The notes under the pieces: model-generated
The model's input: only the letters and a program-made list of their open reading frames with translations
Database searches by the model: none
What the model was told of the DNA's origin: nothing
NCBI GenBank assembly: GCA_002841605.1
Contig: PHAF01000112.1
Location: 1-6,032 of the forward strand
DNA length: 6,032 nucleotides
Direction of reading: 5' to 3'
Source: Firmicutes bacterium HGW-Firmicutes-10
GTDB lineage: Bacteria > Bacillota_I > Bacilli_A > Erysipelotrichales > Erysipelotrichaceae
Made by a program: the position numbers and the translations under genes
Part shown: positions 1 to 5,945 of the stretch, in pieces
How positions within the stretch are numbered: position 1 is the first letter of the stretch
How the letters are laid out: the number at the start of each line of letters is the position of its first letter

Positions 1-272
1 AACAATCGGTCGACCGTATCGCAGCATTGGGTGTCAATGTCTTCAAGATTTCTGATCAGCTAGACAAATTTGAAATTGCTAAAAAAGCCATAGAAGCAAT
101 GGAACAGTTCTTTGCTTCATTAGGCATTCCAATGCGCTTGCGTGATGTGGGTATCGATGAAGAAAAGTTTGAACTCATGGCCGAAAAAGCCGTGAGGTAT
201 GGTGCATTGAAGCATGCCTATGTACCGATGACAAAGGAAGATGTCATCCAAATCTATCAATTATGTAAATAA
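1..272 (+). CDS. Iron-containing alcohol dehydrogenase, C-terminal fragment (5' end outside window)
   Basis: This is the last 89 codons of a gene that enters from the left edge; the reading frame starts at base 3 and ends with TAA at 270-272. The visible protein is an all-helical tail with the pattern of group III (iron-dependent) alcohol dehydrogenases: a helix ending in EAMEQFFASLGIP, then MRLRDVGIDEEKFELMAEKA, then a final MTKEDVIQIYQLCK. This is how butanol dehydrogenase (BdhA/YugJ-like) proteins end. Family members reduce aldehydes or oxidise alcohols with NAD(P)H in the cytoplasm. The NAD-binding domain and the metal-binding Asp/His residues lie upstream of the window, so substrate and cofactor cannot be judged. 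A TTG at 27-29 is internal to the frame and is not a start, because the frame stays open to the window edge and the protein family extends further. The neighbouring gene is convergent, so no operon partner is seen here. Family assignment is fairly secure; the exact enzyme is not. Confidence 0.85.
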   Translation, partial: QSVDRIAALGVNVFKISDQLDKFEIAKKAIEAMEQFFASLGIPMRLRDVGIDEEKFELMAEKAVRYGALKHAYVPMTKEDVIQIYQLCK

Positions 273-298
273 GCGGGTCTCCCCGCTTATTTTTCTTT
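269..298 (+). terminator. Intrinsic terminator between convergent genes
   Basis: A perfect 9-bp stem is formed by ATAAGCGGG (269-277) and CCCGCTTAT (282-290) with a TCTC loop, followed on the plus strand by TTTTCTTT. It terminates the alcohol dehydrogenase transcript. On the minus strand the same hairpin is followed only by TTTACAT, so it is a weaker terminator for the flavin reductase gene. The stop codons of both genes (TAA at 270-272 plus; TAA at 287-289 minus) lie inside the stem arms. Confidence 0.85.
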
Positions 299-784
299 GA
301 TCCACACTTCTTCGACTTCACCGATGATCATGGTATGAATATCCCCGTTGGGATACATTTTTCGTTTGATATCCTCATCGATGTTTCGCTCTTCAAACGG
401 TTGAGTCATGATTTTTTTGCACTTGATGATCAGTTCGGCATCATCGAAATACAAAGCTCCTTTATCAATATGATAAGGGATTCCGCATTCCTTCAGTTTA
501 TCTCTGTCGCGACCGCTGATTGATCCCAGGTAGTTCAATACCGGGCGGTGTTGTTGAGAGAAGAATGAAAGAGTGAAATGACTGTCACTTTCCAAAAGTT
601 GATGCGTATAGCGGCTCGGACGTACATATATCGTTGCAATCGGCCGATTCCATAACGTGCCAATCGATCCCCAGCTGGCCGTCATGGCATTGACTTTATT
701 TTTTGCTACGCCGATCAAGCACCACTGATAATTAAATAGAGAGAAAGATGAGACATTGAGTTCGGATAAGTGGATTTGTTTCAT
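287..784 (-). CDS. Flavin reductase-like domain protein (FMN-binding split barrel)
   Basis: This is a 165-residue cytoplasmic protein with the fold signature of the flavin reductase / DIM6-NTAB family. Residues 32-64 (VNAMTASWG, then LWNRPIATIYVRPSRYT) match the flavin-phosphate binding strand and loop of the family, and the C-terminal part contains YFDDAELIIKCKK and a late HTMIIGEVEEVW strand typical of small Bacillota members. Such proteins bind FMN and are reductases or flavin-dependent redox proteins; the physiological substrate is usually unknown, and nothing here fixes it. The length is normal for the family. The ATG at 784-782 is chosen because GAGGTGA (794-788) sits six bases upstream, counted from GAGG. 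The gene has its own candidate extended -10 promoter and follows a hairpin terminator, so it is probably transcribed alone. It ends 14 bases from the convergent dehydrogenase gene. Family call is good, specific function unknown. Confidence 0.85.
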   Translation of the reverse strand: MKQIHLSELNVSSFSLFNYQWCLIGVAKNKVNAMTASWGSIGTLWNRPIATIYVRPSRYTHQLLESDSHFTLSFFSQQHRPVLNYLGSISGRDRDKLKECGIPYHIDKGALYFDDAELIIKCKKIMTQPFEERNIDEDIKRKMYPNGDIHTMIIGEVEEVWIKEK

Positions 785-806
785 GGGTCACCTCGGTTAT
801 ATTCCT

Positions 807-815
807 ATTTTAACA
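807..815 (-). promoter_or_regulatory. Candidate extended -10 promoter for the flavin reductase gene
   Basis: On the minus strand, TGTTAAAAT (815-807) fits an extended -10 element (TGn followed by TAAAAT, one mismatch to TATAAT). No good -35 is seen at the usual distance, which extended -10 promoters tolerate. Transcription would start near 800, leaving a leader of about 16 bases that contains the Shine-Dalgarno. It directly follows the terminator of the upstream operon. Confidence 0.35.
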
Positions 816-838
816 CAAAAGGCACATTTCTGTGCCTA
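816..838 (-). terminator. Terminator of the padR operon
   Basis: On the minus strand a 7-bp stem AGGCACA / TGTGCCT (837-831 and 826-820) closes a GAAA tetraloop and is followed by TTTT then GTGTT. The TAG stop of the DUF4097 gene (838-836) overlaps the 5' arm. The stem is short and the U-tail interrupted, so termination may be partial, allowing some read-through into the flavin reductase gene. Confidence 0.6.
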
Positions 839-1744
839 TGGTTGAATTTTGAAAGTAACGACTCCGCTGGTTATCGACACTCGGTAATCATCACGTCCAT
901 TCTGATATTTATATGGGGAACTAGAGGATGCGCCTGGCCAATTGGCATTGAACAATCCTGAAGTCTTATCAACGGTTACCTCAAAGTCCGCTTCCTTGAC
1001 AAACGTCATTTCAATCAGACCCGAAGTCATGTTTACATCCAGACCAGCCGGTGCACTTTCAAGCAGATTTGCGCGGATACGACCGCTTGTCATGACTGCT
1101 TTCCAACTTTCCCTAACGACTCCACTAAACGAGGTGTCCCCGGAAGTCATTTTGAGATTTAAATTGTCCGTAACTACTTGATCGAGTTTCAGATTACCGC
1201 TTGTTACATCGATAATCAGTTCTTCACTAATTGTATTTTTAATGTCGAAATTCCCGGAAGTAGCTTCTAAGTTCAACTTCTTAGCTTGCAGATTTTCGAT
1301 GATATATTCACCGGAAGTGGACTCCATATCCAATCTTTCGTACAGTTTCTCAGGAAGATATAACTCCAGATAACTGCTTGGCGTAAAGAAGGTAAAGATG
1401 TTCCATACGGATTTGATGCGGCTTTTGATGGTTAGCTTACCGTTATTTACGGTAACGGCTGCCCATTGCTTCATCTCTAAATCAAACTGAGATTTCTCGA
1501 CCAATTGAAGCTTACCATCAGTCGCCTTTTTAATATGTACGCCTCCGGCGATCCACTCGATTGAAATCGAAGTGACTTCGTCGTTAACGGTTTGTTGTTG
1601 TAACTGCTTCATCTCTCCTTTAATAGGATTAAAATTTGTAAACGGGTTGCTGCCTTGTGCAAAGATGAAGAATATGGCTACAGCGCCGGCAAGAACGAAT
1701 GTCCAGACAACAGCAGTCAATAATGCAACTGTACGCCTACTCAT
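836..1744 (-). CDS. Membrane-anchored DUF4097-type beta-repeat protein
   Basis: The 302-residue product starts with MSRR and one hydrophobic segment (about residues 6-29), reading as an uncleaved N-terminal anchor with the rest outside the membrane. From residue 60 onward it is beta-rich. The triad TSG recurs at residues 143, 162, 181, 200, 219, 240, 261 and 292; the first five are exactly 19 residues apart, the next two 21. This repeat pattern is that of the DUF4097 (LiaG-like, 'putative adhesin') family, predicted to form a right-handed beta-solenoid. No catalytic residues are evident, and the 'adhesin' label is only a family name. The ATG overlaps the end of the upstream HAAS gene by eight bases and has only a poor Shine-Dalgarno (GGGA), so translation is probably coupled. 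It is the last gene of the padR operon. In Bacillota, DUF4097 proteins commonly sit beside PadR/HAAS or envelope-stress systems; an envelope role is inferred. Family call is strong, function unknown. Confidence 0.85.
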   Translation of the reverse strand: MSRRTVALLTAVVWTFVLAGAVAIFFIFAQGSNPFTNFNPIKGEMKQLQQQTVNDEVTSISIEWIAGGVHIKKATDGKLQLVEKSQFDLEMKQWAAVTVNNGKLTIKSRIKSVWNIFTFFTPSSYLELYLPEKLYERLDMESTSGEYIIENLQAKKLNLEATSGNFDIKNTISEELIIDVTSGNLKLDQVVTDNLNLKMTSGDTSFSGVVRESWKAVMTSGRIRANLLESAPAGLDVNMTSGLIEMTFVKEADFEVTVDKTSGLFNANWPGASSSSPYKYQNGRDDYRVSITSGVVTFKIQP

Positions 1745-2393
1745 CTTTTTGTCCCATCAAGTACAAAGCTTTGATAATGTTATACACAGCGGCAGCGATA
1801 ATGAATATGATCCATGAGTAGTGGAAAGCTGAGAAATTGAAGCTTACAAATAAGTAAATCGCTACCACGATCAACCAGTAAGCAGCTCCCAAAGCTCCGT
1901 ATAGCGCACGATTCTTCGAGTTCTTCGACTTCCACTCCTTAAACTCTTCTACTAATGTTTCTTCTTCTCTGATATATTTCGGTTTGGATGCTCCATTGTA
2001 AATCAACAGACCGACACCGGTGGCGATGCAGGTAAACATCATCGCGATACCGAGAGTTGATAAACCAAACTCAGAGAAGATGACGACCATCATCGGACTG
2101 ATGATAAACAGACCTACCGCAATTGCCACAAGCAATGCGCTCTTTTTGCGTTCTGCCGGAGTAATGACGGAAAGCACGTGACGTTCACGCAACCCTTCGG
2201 TCAGCTCACTCAAATCACCGATACCGGCGATAACCGTTTGATAAGCTTCTTCTTCGGTTTTTCCTAATTTCAACTGATCATTAAACTTTTCGACCAGATT
2301 GCTGATCAGTTCTTCTTGCAATTCTGTCGACTTCTTGGTTTTAGGTACATCTTCAAATGCCCGTTGAATGTAATTTCTAATTTTTGCGATCAT
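1737..2393 (-). CDS. HAAS-domain (DUF1700-like) integral membrane protein
   Basis: The 218-residue protein begins with a soluble helical domain (about 1-72) containing ELQEELISNLVEKF and KTEEEAYQTVIAGIGDLSEL, which is the HAAS / DUF1700 / permease-prefix signature. Four hydrophobic segments follow at about 84-105, 112-133, 164-185 and 191-213, with a charged loop (about 138-161) between the second and third. HAAS proteins are typically encoded next to PadR regulators and are thought to link the regulator to a membrane process; direct evidence for a mechanism is thin. No transporter or enzyme motif is visible. The ATG at 2393-2391 follows a strong Shine-Dalgarno (AGGGAGGA, 2409-2402, about nine bases from GGAGG to ATG) that overlaps the padR stop codon, so the two genes are co-transcribed and probably coupled. 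Its own TAG stop overlaps the start of the DUF4097 gene. Confidence 0.85.
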   Translation of the reverse strand: MIAKIRNYIQRAFEDVPKTKKSTELQEELISNLVEKFNDQLKLGKTEEEAYQTVIAGIGDLSELTEGLRERHVLSVITPAERKKSALLVAIAVGLFIISPMMVVIFSEFGLSTLGIAMMFTCIATGVGLLIYNGASKPKYIREEETLVEEFKEWKSKNSKNRALYGALGAAYWLIVVAIYLFVSFNFSAFHYSWIIFIIAAAVYNIIKALYLMGQKDE

Positions 2394-2407
2394 GATTTTC
2401 TTCCTCC

Positions 2408-2728
2408 CTAAATCAGTGAATCAATGAAAAGTTTAGCCTCTTCCCATTCTTGTTTCGATTGTTGATAGAACTTTCTTCCATCGTTGGTGATTGAATAATA
2501 GCGACGTCGAGCCCCGGTGGTCTCATCGCCCCAATAGGAGACAATGTGTCCGGCAGCTTCCAACCGTCGAAAGGCTGAATACAAAGTAGCTTCTTTAAGT
2601 TCGTAGAGATAATTCGTCTTTTCCTGGATGGTCTTATTGATCTCATATCCATAGCTGTCTTTTTCTAACAGATGTTTCAGGATGATGGTCTCCGTATGCC
2701 CTCGCAGGATATCGGATGTAATATTCAT
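2408..2728 (-). CDS. PadR-family transcriptional regulator
   Basis: The 106-residue protein is a small PadR-type winged-helix repressor. DILRGHTETIILKHLLEKDSYGYEI is helix 1-2 of the family, ATLYSAFRRLEAAGHIVSYW is the recognition helix and wing (compare the usual YPALRRLEKEGLI), and GARRRYYSITNDGRKF is the second wing strand, followed by a C-terminal dimerisation helix. The length matches the short (subfamily 2) PadR class. I start at the ATG 2728-2726, not at the in-frame TTG further upstream at 2779: AAAGGAGGG (2742-2734) lies five bases before this ATG, and the longer start would overlap the -35 box and add 17 unconserved residues. PadR proteins generally repress their own operon and respond to a ligand or stress. 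Here the operon continues with a HAAS membrane protein and a DUF4097 protein, so these are the likely targets. Confidence 0.92.
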   Translation of the reverse strand: MNITSDILRGHTETIILKHLLEKDSYGYEINKTIQEKTNYLYELKEATLYSAFRRLEAAGHIVSYWGDETTGARRRYYSITNDGRKFYQQSKQEWEEAKLFIDSLI

Positions 2729-2733
2729 GTCAT

Positions 2734-2742
2734 CCCTCCTTT
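2734..2742 (-). promoter_or_regulatory. Shine-Dalgarno of padR
   Basis: AAAGGAGGG on the minus strand, five bases before the ATG at 2728. It is near-perfect and decides the padR start against the upstream in-frame TTG. Confidence 0.85.
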
Positions 2743-2750
2743 GCAATATC

Positions 2751-2779
2751 ATAATATCAGTAGTTACCTCGCCTGTCAA
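2751..2779 (-). promoter_or_regulatory. Sigma-A promoter of the padR operon
   Basis: On the minus strand a perfect -35 TTGACA (2779-2774) and a -10 TATTAT (2756-2751) are separated by exactly 17 bases. The start point would be near 2744, just ahead of the padR Shine-Dalgarno, giving a very short leader. The 40 bases upstream are almost pure A/T and could act as an UP element. Such a strong promoter is consistent with an operon kept off by its own repressor. A second TATAAT (2792-2787) lies upstream but lacks a good -35. Confidence 0.85.
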
Positions 2780-2783
2780 GGTA
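2765..2783. promoter_or_regulatory. Candidate PadR operator over the -35 box
   Basis: TACCT (2765-2769) and AGGTA (2779-2783) form a perfect 5-bp inverted repeat with a nine-base spacer, centres 14 bp apart, covering the -35 hexamer. The position suits a repressor site, but the half-sites are short and do not match the ATGT/ACAT pattern of the best-known PadR operators. A direct repeat of GATATT around the -10 is an alternative. Confidence 0.25.
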
Positions 2784-2813
2784 TATATTATAAAAATGTA
2801 AATATTTTTTTGA

Positions 2814-2842
2814 TATACAAAAAGAACCCAATATGGGTTCTT
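2814..2842 (-). terminator. Terminator of the fab-plsC operon
   Basis: On the minus strand a 9-bp stem AAGAACCCA / TGGGTTCTT (2842-2834 and 2830-2822) with a three-base loop is followed by TTTG and an A/T-rich tail. It starts eight bases after the TAG stop of the acyltransferase gene and separates the fab operon from the padR promoter. Confidence 0.85.
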
Positions 2843-2849
2843 GATTTTA

Positions 2850-3524
2850 CTATGCTCTTAGTTCACTGATTCTCTTGAAAATCAGATCACTCAACTGTTG
2901 ATGAGATAAACCTTTGTACTCAGCTGGAAGAATGGGTTCACCAAACGATACAACTATCTCTGTATCCGTTCTCTTTTTTTCGTTAAGACGATCGGCATTT
3001 ATCAATGCCACCGGAACAATTGGTACTTTCGCCAAGGTTGCCGGCAAAAGCGCTCCTACCTTAAACGGTAACAACTGATCCGTTTTGGATCGTGTTCCTT
3101 CCGGAAAAATCAGAATGCTTCGTCCTTCTTGTAACTTTCTGGCCGCCGATCGTAACATCGCCACATTTTCATTGAAATCCGCACGATCAAAGGCAATCAT
3201 CTCGATGTTCTTCGCCCACAGACGTACGACCGGCAACTTATTATTCTCTGCCTTGGAGATATACGTCATCGGATAAGGTATCGAGGCGCTGATCAACAGC
3301 GGATCAATGAAACTCTGATGATTACATGCATAAAATACCGTATCTTTGGAAAGATGGTTTTCCCCTGCTACTTTGAACGGGATTCTGTTTATTTTGATAA
3401 AACTGACACACCAGCGATGAAGCCAAGTGTATTTTTGTTCAAAGCTCTTGTTTTTCAGGACATGTCCCATGATCTGGGCCTGTATCAGTAAAAGCACCCC
3501 CACAAACCACTGAAAGTAGGTCAT
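2850..3524 (-). CDS. plsC: 1-acyl-sn-glycerol-3-phosphate acyltransferase (PlsC family)
   Basis: The 224-residue protein belongs to the PlsC/LPLAT acyltransferases, which add a second acyl chain to lysophosphatidic acid at the membrane to make phosphatidic acid. All four family blocks are present: block I NHQSFID (N68, catalytic H69 and D73), block II with FDR at 112-114, block III FPEGTRS starting at 140, and block IV VPIVPVAL at 167-174. An N-terminal hydrophobic stretch (about 4-20) gives membrane association. Length is typical. Its ATG overlaps the TGA of fabZ in an ATGA arrangement without a good Shine-Dalgarno of its own, which points to translational coupling. Its place as last gene of a fatty-acid elongation operon fits use of the pathway product, with acyl-ACP the likely donor. 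Other lysophospholipid acyltransferases share these blocks, so substrate preference is inferred. Confidence 0.88.
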   Translation of the reverse strand: MTYFQWFVGVLLLIQAQIMGHVLKNKSFEQKYTWLHRWCVSFIKINRIPFKVAGENHLSKDTVFYACNHQSFIDPLLISASIPYPMTYISKAENNKLPVVRLWAKNIEMIAFDRADFNENVAMLRSAARKLQEGRSILIFPEGTRSKTDQLLPFKVGALLPATLAKVPIVPVALINADRLNEKKRTDTEIVVSFGEPILPAEYKGLSHQQLSDLIFKRISELRA

Positions 3525-3949
3525 GTCAGATCGATGGCAAACATCAGTTCACCGCTTGCGGCCAACTGATCCCCCACAAAAGCCTTCGCACTGGCAAACC
3601 CGATGGCACCGCGCTGTTGGATTAACTCCACTTCCAAACGCAGCACATCCCCCGGAACGACCTGACGTTTGAAACGGACTTTGTCCATCCCCGCAAAGTA
3701 GGCTAGTTTCCCTTTGAACTGCTCCTGAGACAAGAGCAATACCGCTCCGGTTTGAGCCAATGCTTCCATAATCAATACCCCCGGCATGACATGCTTTTGA
3801 GGAAAGTGCCCCAGAAAGTGCATTTCATTAGCCGATACCGCTTTGATTCCCACGATTTTCTGATCTTCAATCGAAAGAATCTGATCGACCAGCAGAAACG
3901 GATAACGATGAGGAATGATTTGTTGAATCTGATCGGAATTATAGATCAT
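3521..3949 (-). CDS. fabZ: 3-hydroxyacyl-ACP dehydratase FabZ
   Basis: The 142-residue protein is a single hot-dog fold dehydratase that removes water from 3-hydroxyacyl-ACP to give trans-2-enoyl-ACP in type II fatty-acid synthesis. It shows IPHRYPFLLVD (12-22), then GHFP with catalytic H48, MPGVL, and MEALAQ with catalytic E62; the 14-residue His-Glu spacing is that of FabZ. The length matches stand-alone FabZ and lacks the features of FabA. The ATG at 3949-3947 follows GGGAGGG (3962-3956), which lies in the last codons of fabF, with a seven-base spacing; only three bases separate it from the fabF stop. Its TGA overlaps the plsC start by four bases. The preceding residues NEMHFLGHFP differ slightly from the commoner N-x-P-F-F-x-GHFP, which is not expected to affect catalysis. 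Confidence 0.96.
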   Translation of the reverse strand: MIYNSDQIQQIIPHRYPFLLVDQILSIEDQKIVGIKAVSANEMHFLGHFPQKHVMPGVLIMEALAQTGAVLLLSQEQFKGKLAYFAGMDKVRFKRQVVPGDVLRLEVELIQQRGAIGFASAKAFVGDQLAASGELMFAIDLT

Positions 3950-3952
3950 AAT

Positions 3953-5191
3953 CTAGCCCTCCCATTTCTTCAAAACGATTGATGCATTATGCCCGCCAAA
4001 CCCCAAAGAATTTGACATAGCTACATTTATGTTCTTTTTTCTGCCGACATTCGCCACTACATCCAGATCGCACAACGGATCTTGATTGACTAAGTTGATG
4101 GTTGCCGGTACAAATCCTTCTTGAAGCGCTTTGATGGAGATGATTGCCTCAACAGCACCTGAAGCTCCTAACATATGACCGGTCATCGCTTTGGTTGAAC
4201 TCATCATCAGATTCAAAGCATGATCCCCAAACGCCCGCTTCACCGCCAGGGTTTCCGTTTTATCATTCAACGGAGTACTGGTTCCATGCGCATTGATATA
4301 ATCGACATTTTCAGGTAAAAGTTTGGCATCCTTAATGGCCAATGTCATCGCCAATGCTCCCATCGAACCATCTTCCAGCGGCGCGGTAATATGATTGGCA
4401 TCACAAGTCGTTCCATAACCAACGATTTCACCATATATTTTCGCATTGCGTGCCAACGCCGTTTCTAACTCTTCAAGCAAGACGATGGCTGATCCTTCGC
4501 CCATAACAAACCCCGAACGATTCTCATCGAACGGAATCGAGGCATGGTTGGGATCATCACCCTCATGCAATGCCCGCATGACCATAAATCCCGCCACACC
4601 CAACGGTGTGATCGAAGCTTCACTGCCACCCGCAATCATCCACGTCGCATATCCGTCGCGAATCTTTTGAAAGGCAACTCCGATCGCATCGGTTCCGGCT
4701 GCACATGCAGTTACGATGAATGAACAATGGCCATTGGCACCGGCATCGATTGCTACCGAACCCGCCGCCAAGTTAATCAACGTCATTGGAATGAAAAACG
4801 GTGAAATCCGGGTTGGACCTTTGTCATTGAGATTGTCTTTCGCATTTTCCAACGAACCCAATCCACCGATTCCCGATCCGACGATCACACCCAGTTGGGT
4901 ACGATCGATCTCTTCAAGATTTAAGTTTGAATCCATGATTGCTTGTTTTGCGGCTACCCGCGCAAACACCGTAAAACGGTCATTGAACTTCACATCACGT
5001 TTGGTGAAATAATGTTCAACATCCAAGTCTTTGACCTGGGCGGCCAATTTAATCCGATATTCATTGGTATCAAATGCGGTGATCGTGTCAATCCCACATT
5101 TGCCTGCTTCTACACTTTCCCACAATTGCTCAACAGTGTTTCCGATGGGAGTAACGGCTCCCATTCCGGTAATTACAACTCTACGCATCAT
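3953..5191 (-). CDS. fabF: 3-oxoacyl-ACP synthase II (FabF)
   Basis: The 412-residue protein is a condensing enzyme that elongates acyl-ACP with malonyl-ACP. The Cys-His-His triad is visible: C163 in VTACAAGTDAIG, H302 in NAHGTSTPLND and H339 in KAMTGHMLGASGA, with the conserved K334. The start RRVVITGMGAVTPIG and the end SNSLGFGGHNASIV (gating loop GFGGHN, 397-402) are standard for the FabF/KAS II class rather than FabH. Length fits FabF (about 410). Two adjacent ATG codons exist (5191 and 5188); GAGG at 5199-5196 lies four bases before the first and seven before the second, so the second (411 residues, MRRVVITG) may be the real start. The Shine-Dalgarno is made from the TGA stop of fabG, six bases upstream. 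No acpP gene lies between fabG and fabF, unlike in many Bacillota. Confidence 0.97.
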   Translation of the reverse strand: MMRRVVITGMGAVTPIGNTVEQLWESVEAGKCGIDTITAFDTNEYRIKLAAQVKDLDVEHYFTKRDVKFNDRFTVFARVAAKQAIMDSNLNLEEIDRTQLGVIVGSGIGGLGSLENAKDNLNDKGPTRISPFFIPMTLINLAAGSVAIDAGANGHCSFIVTACAAGTDAIGVAFQKIRDGYATWMIAGGSEASITPLGVAGFMVMRALHEGDDPNHASIPFDENRSGFVMGEGSAIVLLEELETALARNAKIYGEIVGYGTTCDANHITAPLEDGSMGALAMTLAIKDAKLLPENVDYINAHGTSTPLNDKTETLAVKRAFGDHALNLMMSSTKAMTGHMLGASGAVEAIISIKALQEGFVPATINLVNQDPLCDLDVVANVGRKKNINVAMSNSLGFGGHNASIVLKKWEG

Positions 5192-5194
5192 TTT

Positions 5195-5200
5195 ACCTCA
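5195..5200 (-). promoter_or_regulatory. Shine-Dalgarno of fabF built on the fabG stop codon
   Basis: TGAGGT on the minus strand contains both the fabG TGA (5200-5198) and the GAGG ribosome-binding core. Spacing is four bases to the first ATG and seven to the second, slightly favouring the second. The arrangement implies coupled translation of fabG and fabF. Confidence 0.7.
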
Positions 5201-5935
5201 CATGACCATTCCGCCATCAACATTGATGACTTGACCGGTAATATAGTTCGCGGCATCACTTGCTAAAAACAAAGCGACCTTCGCAACATCTTCCGGCTGA
5301 CCCAAACGAGCCATCGGCACTTGCCCTAAAATCCCACTCTTCACTTCATCGCTCAGAACATCGGTCATTTTCGTTTGAATAAATCCCGGAGCGATGGCAT
5401 TGCATGTTACATTGCGCGAAGCCAACTCTCTTGCCACACTTTTAGTCAGGGCGATGATACCACCTTTTGACGCCGCATAGTTGGCCTGACCGATATTACC
5501 AATCTGACCGATAACCGAGGCCATATTGATGATTTTGCCTTTGCGCGCCTTCATCATTGGTTTCACCACTGCTTTAACACAGTGAAACGTTCCTAATAAG
5601 TTTACATCGAGAACATCCGAGAAATCTTCACTGGTCATACGTAATAACAGATTATCCTTCGTGATACCTGAATTATTGATCAAAACATCAATCGAACCAA
5701 AAGTTTTCAATGTCAGATCCACCATGGCGTTCACTTCATCTTGCTTCGAAACATCCGCCTTCACCGCAAATGCTTCTACACCAAATTCTTTGCATTGTTT
5801 GGTTACATCAAGCGCGGCTTGCTCTGAATGTCCATAGTTCACCACAACATTATATCCAGCCTGAGCAAAAGTAAGTGCACATGCTTTCCCGATTCCCGAA
5901 GCTCCTCCAGTCACCAATACGGTCAAATTACTCAT
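5198..5935 (-). CDS. fabG: 3-oxoacyl-ACP reductase FabG
   Basis: The 245-residue protein is a short-chain dehydrogenase that reduces 3-ketoacyl-ACP to 3-hydroxyacyl-ACP with NAD(P)H. The Rossmann nucleotide loop is TGGASGIG (9-16), D61-V62 contacts adenine, and the catalytic tetrad N112, S140, Y153, K157 is complete (SVIGQIGNIGQANYAASKGG). NSGITKDNLLLRM, APGFIQTKM and the C-terminal ITGQVINVDGGM are FabG hallmarks. I start at the ATG 5935-5933, which gives the family's usual length and N-terminus (MSNLTVLVTG); an in-frame TTG at 5956 would add seven residues and is less likely. The ATG has only a weak local GAG; the good AAAGGAG lies 36 bases upstream, across an inverted repeat. Two small departures from the usual sequence are GGASG for GASRG in the nucleotide loop and NNSG for NNAG. 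Position before fabF, six bases apart, supports the FabG assignment over other dehydrogenases. Confidence 0.94.
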   Translation of the reverse strand: MSNLTVLVTGGASGIGKACALTFAQAGYNVVVNYGHSEQAALDVTKQCKEFGVEAFAVKADVSKQDEVNAMVDLTLKTFGSIDVLINNSGITKDNLLLRMTSEDFSDVLDVNLLGTFHCVKAVVKPMMKARKGKIINMASVIGQIGNIGQANYAASKGGIIALTKSVARELASRNVTCNAIAPGFIQTKMTDVLSDEVKSGILGQVPMARLGQPEDVAKVALFLASDAANYITGQVINVDGGMVM

Positions 5936-5945
5936 ACAAGTTCTC

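Noticed and set aside
1130..1330. Recurrent CCGGAAGT / ACTTCCGG words as a possible DNA repeat or regulatory array
   Set aside because: They are in frame and simply encode the TSG triads of the DUF4097 protein; other triads use different codons, so selection is on the protein.
2413..2652. A 79-codon minus-strand frame inside padR
   Set aside because: It is out of frame with a clear PadR protein and has no family features of its own.
2729..2779. N-terminal extension of PadR from an upstream in-frame TTG
   Set aside because: The extension would overlap the -35 and -10 boxes, adds unconserved residues, and a perfect Shine-Dalgarno serves the downstream ATG.
2787..2820. A second promoter at the TATAAT upstream of padR
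   Set aside because: No acceptable -35 lies 16-18 bases upstream; the A/T-rich tract is better explained as an UP element and terminator tail.
4716..5266. Open frames of 98 and 107 codons on the plus strand opposite fabF
   Set aside because: They lie entirely antisense to the strongly conserved fabF/fabG coding sequence, have no Shine-Dalgarno and resemble no family; they are by-products of the fabF codon pattern.
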